64,000 bases of DNA, from NCBI GenBank assembly GCA_025617745.1, contig CM046853.1, positions 31,919,313-31,983,312 on the forward strand, given 5' to 3'. Position 1 is the first letter of the stretch. Each line of letters begins with the position of its first letter. The stretch is from Heliocidaris erythrogramma (Eukaryota; Echinodermata; Echinoidea; Camarodonta; Echinometridae). Positions 63,101-64,000 of this stretch are shown here, piece after piece. A program made the position numbers and the translations under genes. The notes under the pieces are model-generated. The model saw nothing but the letters and a program-made list of their open reading frames with translations, made no database searches and was not told where the DNA came from.

Positions 63101-64000
63101 TCAAGACTGGTGACAAGATTACGATCTGTTGAGTGTCCCTTAATTCCTGTCAAACAATGGCGGCTGACAATTCATAGAATCTATTTCTCACTTTGAATAC
63201 AAATATTTCTTTCAAGTACATGCAGACTGATACCACAAGAAAGCTTTAATTTTCAAGAATTATTTTTACAACTCTGATTTAAGCAATAGTTAGGAAAAGT
63301 TCATAACCCCAAACTTCATATGATTGATATACCAGTAGCTTCCTGACTTACAAATAAGTTTCAAATCAGTATGTAGATCAATATCTTTGGCATTTGCTAT
63401 TTCAAATTTTCAGCAAAATGTGCAATCAATTCAAAATATCAACAAAACACTAACAACTATCTTCCTTTGTAAAACAATGACCTCACACTTCTATCAATTC
63501 TTAAATTCTTAAAGATGAAATAATTTCATAATTTCATCTGCTTCACATTAATCTACCTCCTCTCCTTCCCTCTAAAATCTGTTTGTTATCATTCTAAGCC
63601 CCTTGCATTCTAATGTCTCAATGAAAGCAAGCTCACCAAGCAATGTTTAAAGTACTTATTTAAAATGTTATTTTGAACATTTCATTGCCTACATACATGA
63701 AGTGCAATCAGGATGGAACATCACTGGAAATGTGTGTTATATGAACACCCTGTTTAATCTCAAAACTACCGAGAGTACAATGCAATACCCAGTATTACTC
63801 TTATGGGGTGTTGCAAGAAAGTTGCGATTGATTGCAAGTTGCAACTGATCGGTACTGACCAATCACAACCATTGTTGCAAGCGCATCTTCTTGAATGGGC
63901 AGACCCTGAACCATTCAGAATGGCTGTTCCAATTTGCTTTACAATTTGCAATCGATTGCAACTTTCTTGCAACACCCCATTAGAAGAATACTGCATGACC
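60162..64000 (-). other. Upstream intron (partial)
   Basis: Sequence before the switch I exon. No P-loop (GESGAGKT) or loop 1 exon is visible on the minus strand, so those exons lie beyond the window. It contains one hairpin element (63804-63979) and a small TA run near 62141. A GC-richer patch at 61650-61860 has no recognisable coding content. Confidence 0.7.
63804..63979. mobile_element. 176-bp MITE with TTA target duplication
   Basis: Ends TGGGGTGTTGCAAGAAAGTT and AACTTTCTTGCAACACCCCA are perfect inverted repeats, with TTA directly outside each, as for PIF/Harbinger-type elements. Inner arms GATTGATTGCAA and TTGCAATCGATTGCAA also pair. No coding capacity. Confidence 0.87.

Overview
The window is eukaryotic, metazoan DNA. 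AT-rich, stop-riddled sequence surrounds short islands of conserved coding sequence with GT-AG splice borders, many microsatellites and small inverted-repeat transposons, and frequent ACATGTA-type palindromes. The repeat families (TTTCATAAAGC-type hairpin elements, 'AGACCACCTGTCTATAAAG' elements, a GGAC-tailed 170-bp repeat) and the protein divergence suggest a marine deuterostome. An echinoderm, probably a sea urchin, is my best guess, but the species cannot be fixed from sequence alone.

One gene explains all recognisable coding sequence: the middle of a class V (dilute-type) unconventional myosin on the minus strand. Thirteen exons run from 60161 down to 1107, with consistent splice phases throughout, about 1.78 kb of coding sequence (592 codons) in 64 kb. 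In transcription order they encode switch I, the upper 50-kDa domain with the TEDS-site loop, switch II, the relay helix, the lower 50-kDa actin-binding region, loop 2, the SH1 helix, the converter, IQ motif 1 and the start of IQ motif 2. The N-terminal exons (SH3-like region, P-loop, loop 1) must lie beyond 64000. The remaining IQ motifs, coiled coil and cargo-binding tail must lie before position 1. Introns range from 366 bp to 12.1 kb.

Two exon duplications stand out. A 57-bp exon-like copy at 51427-51483, phase-compatible with its neighbours, repeats the start of the exon at 47704-47811, in the motor region where insect muscle myosin has mutually exclusive exons. A tandem copy of the loop-2 exon at 24515-24622 is about 87% identical, but its last codon is a stop and its 5' part has been replaced by a GAT repeat.

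The introns carry at least ten inverted-repeat (MITE-like) elements, several with clean target duplications (TTA, TA, TTAA, ATT). One transposon sits inside the arm of another at 16220-17725, and a 170-bp tandem array sits inside a terminal-inverted-repeat element at 57090-57869. There are also tandem arrays of about 200 bp (27241-28005) and 90 bp (42930-43290) and a tRNA-derived SINE candidate near 53000. I see no other protein-coding gene, no CRISPR array and no convincing tRNA or rRNA gene.
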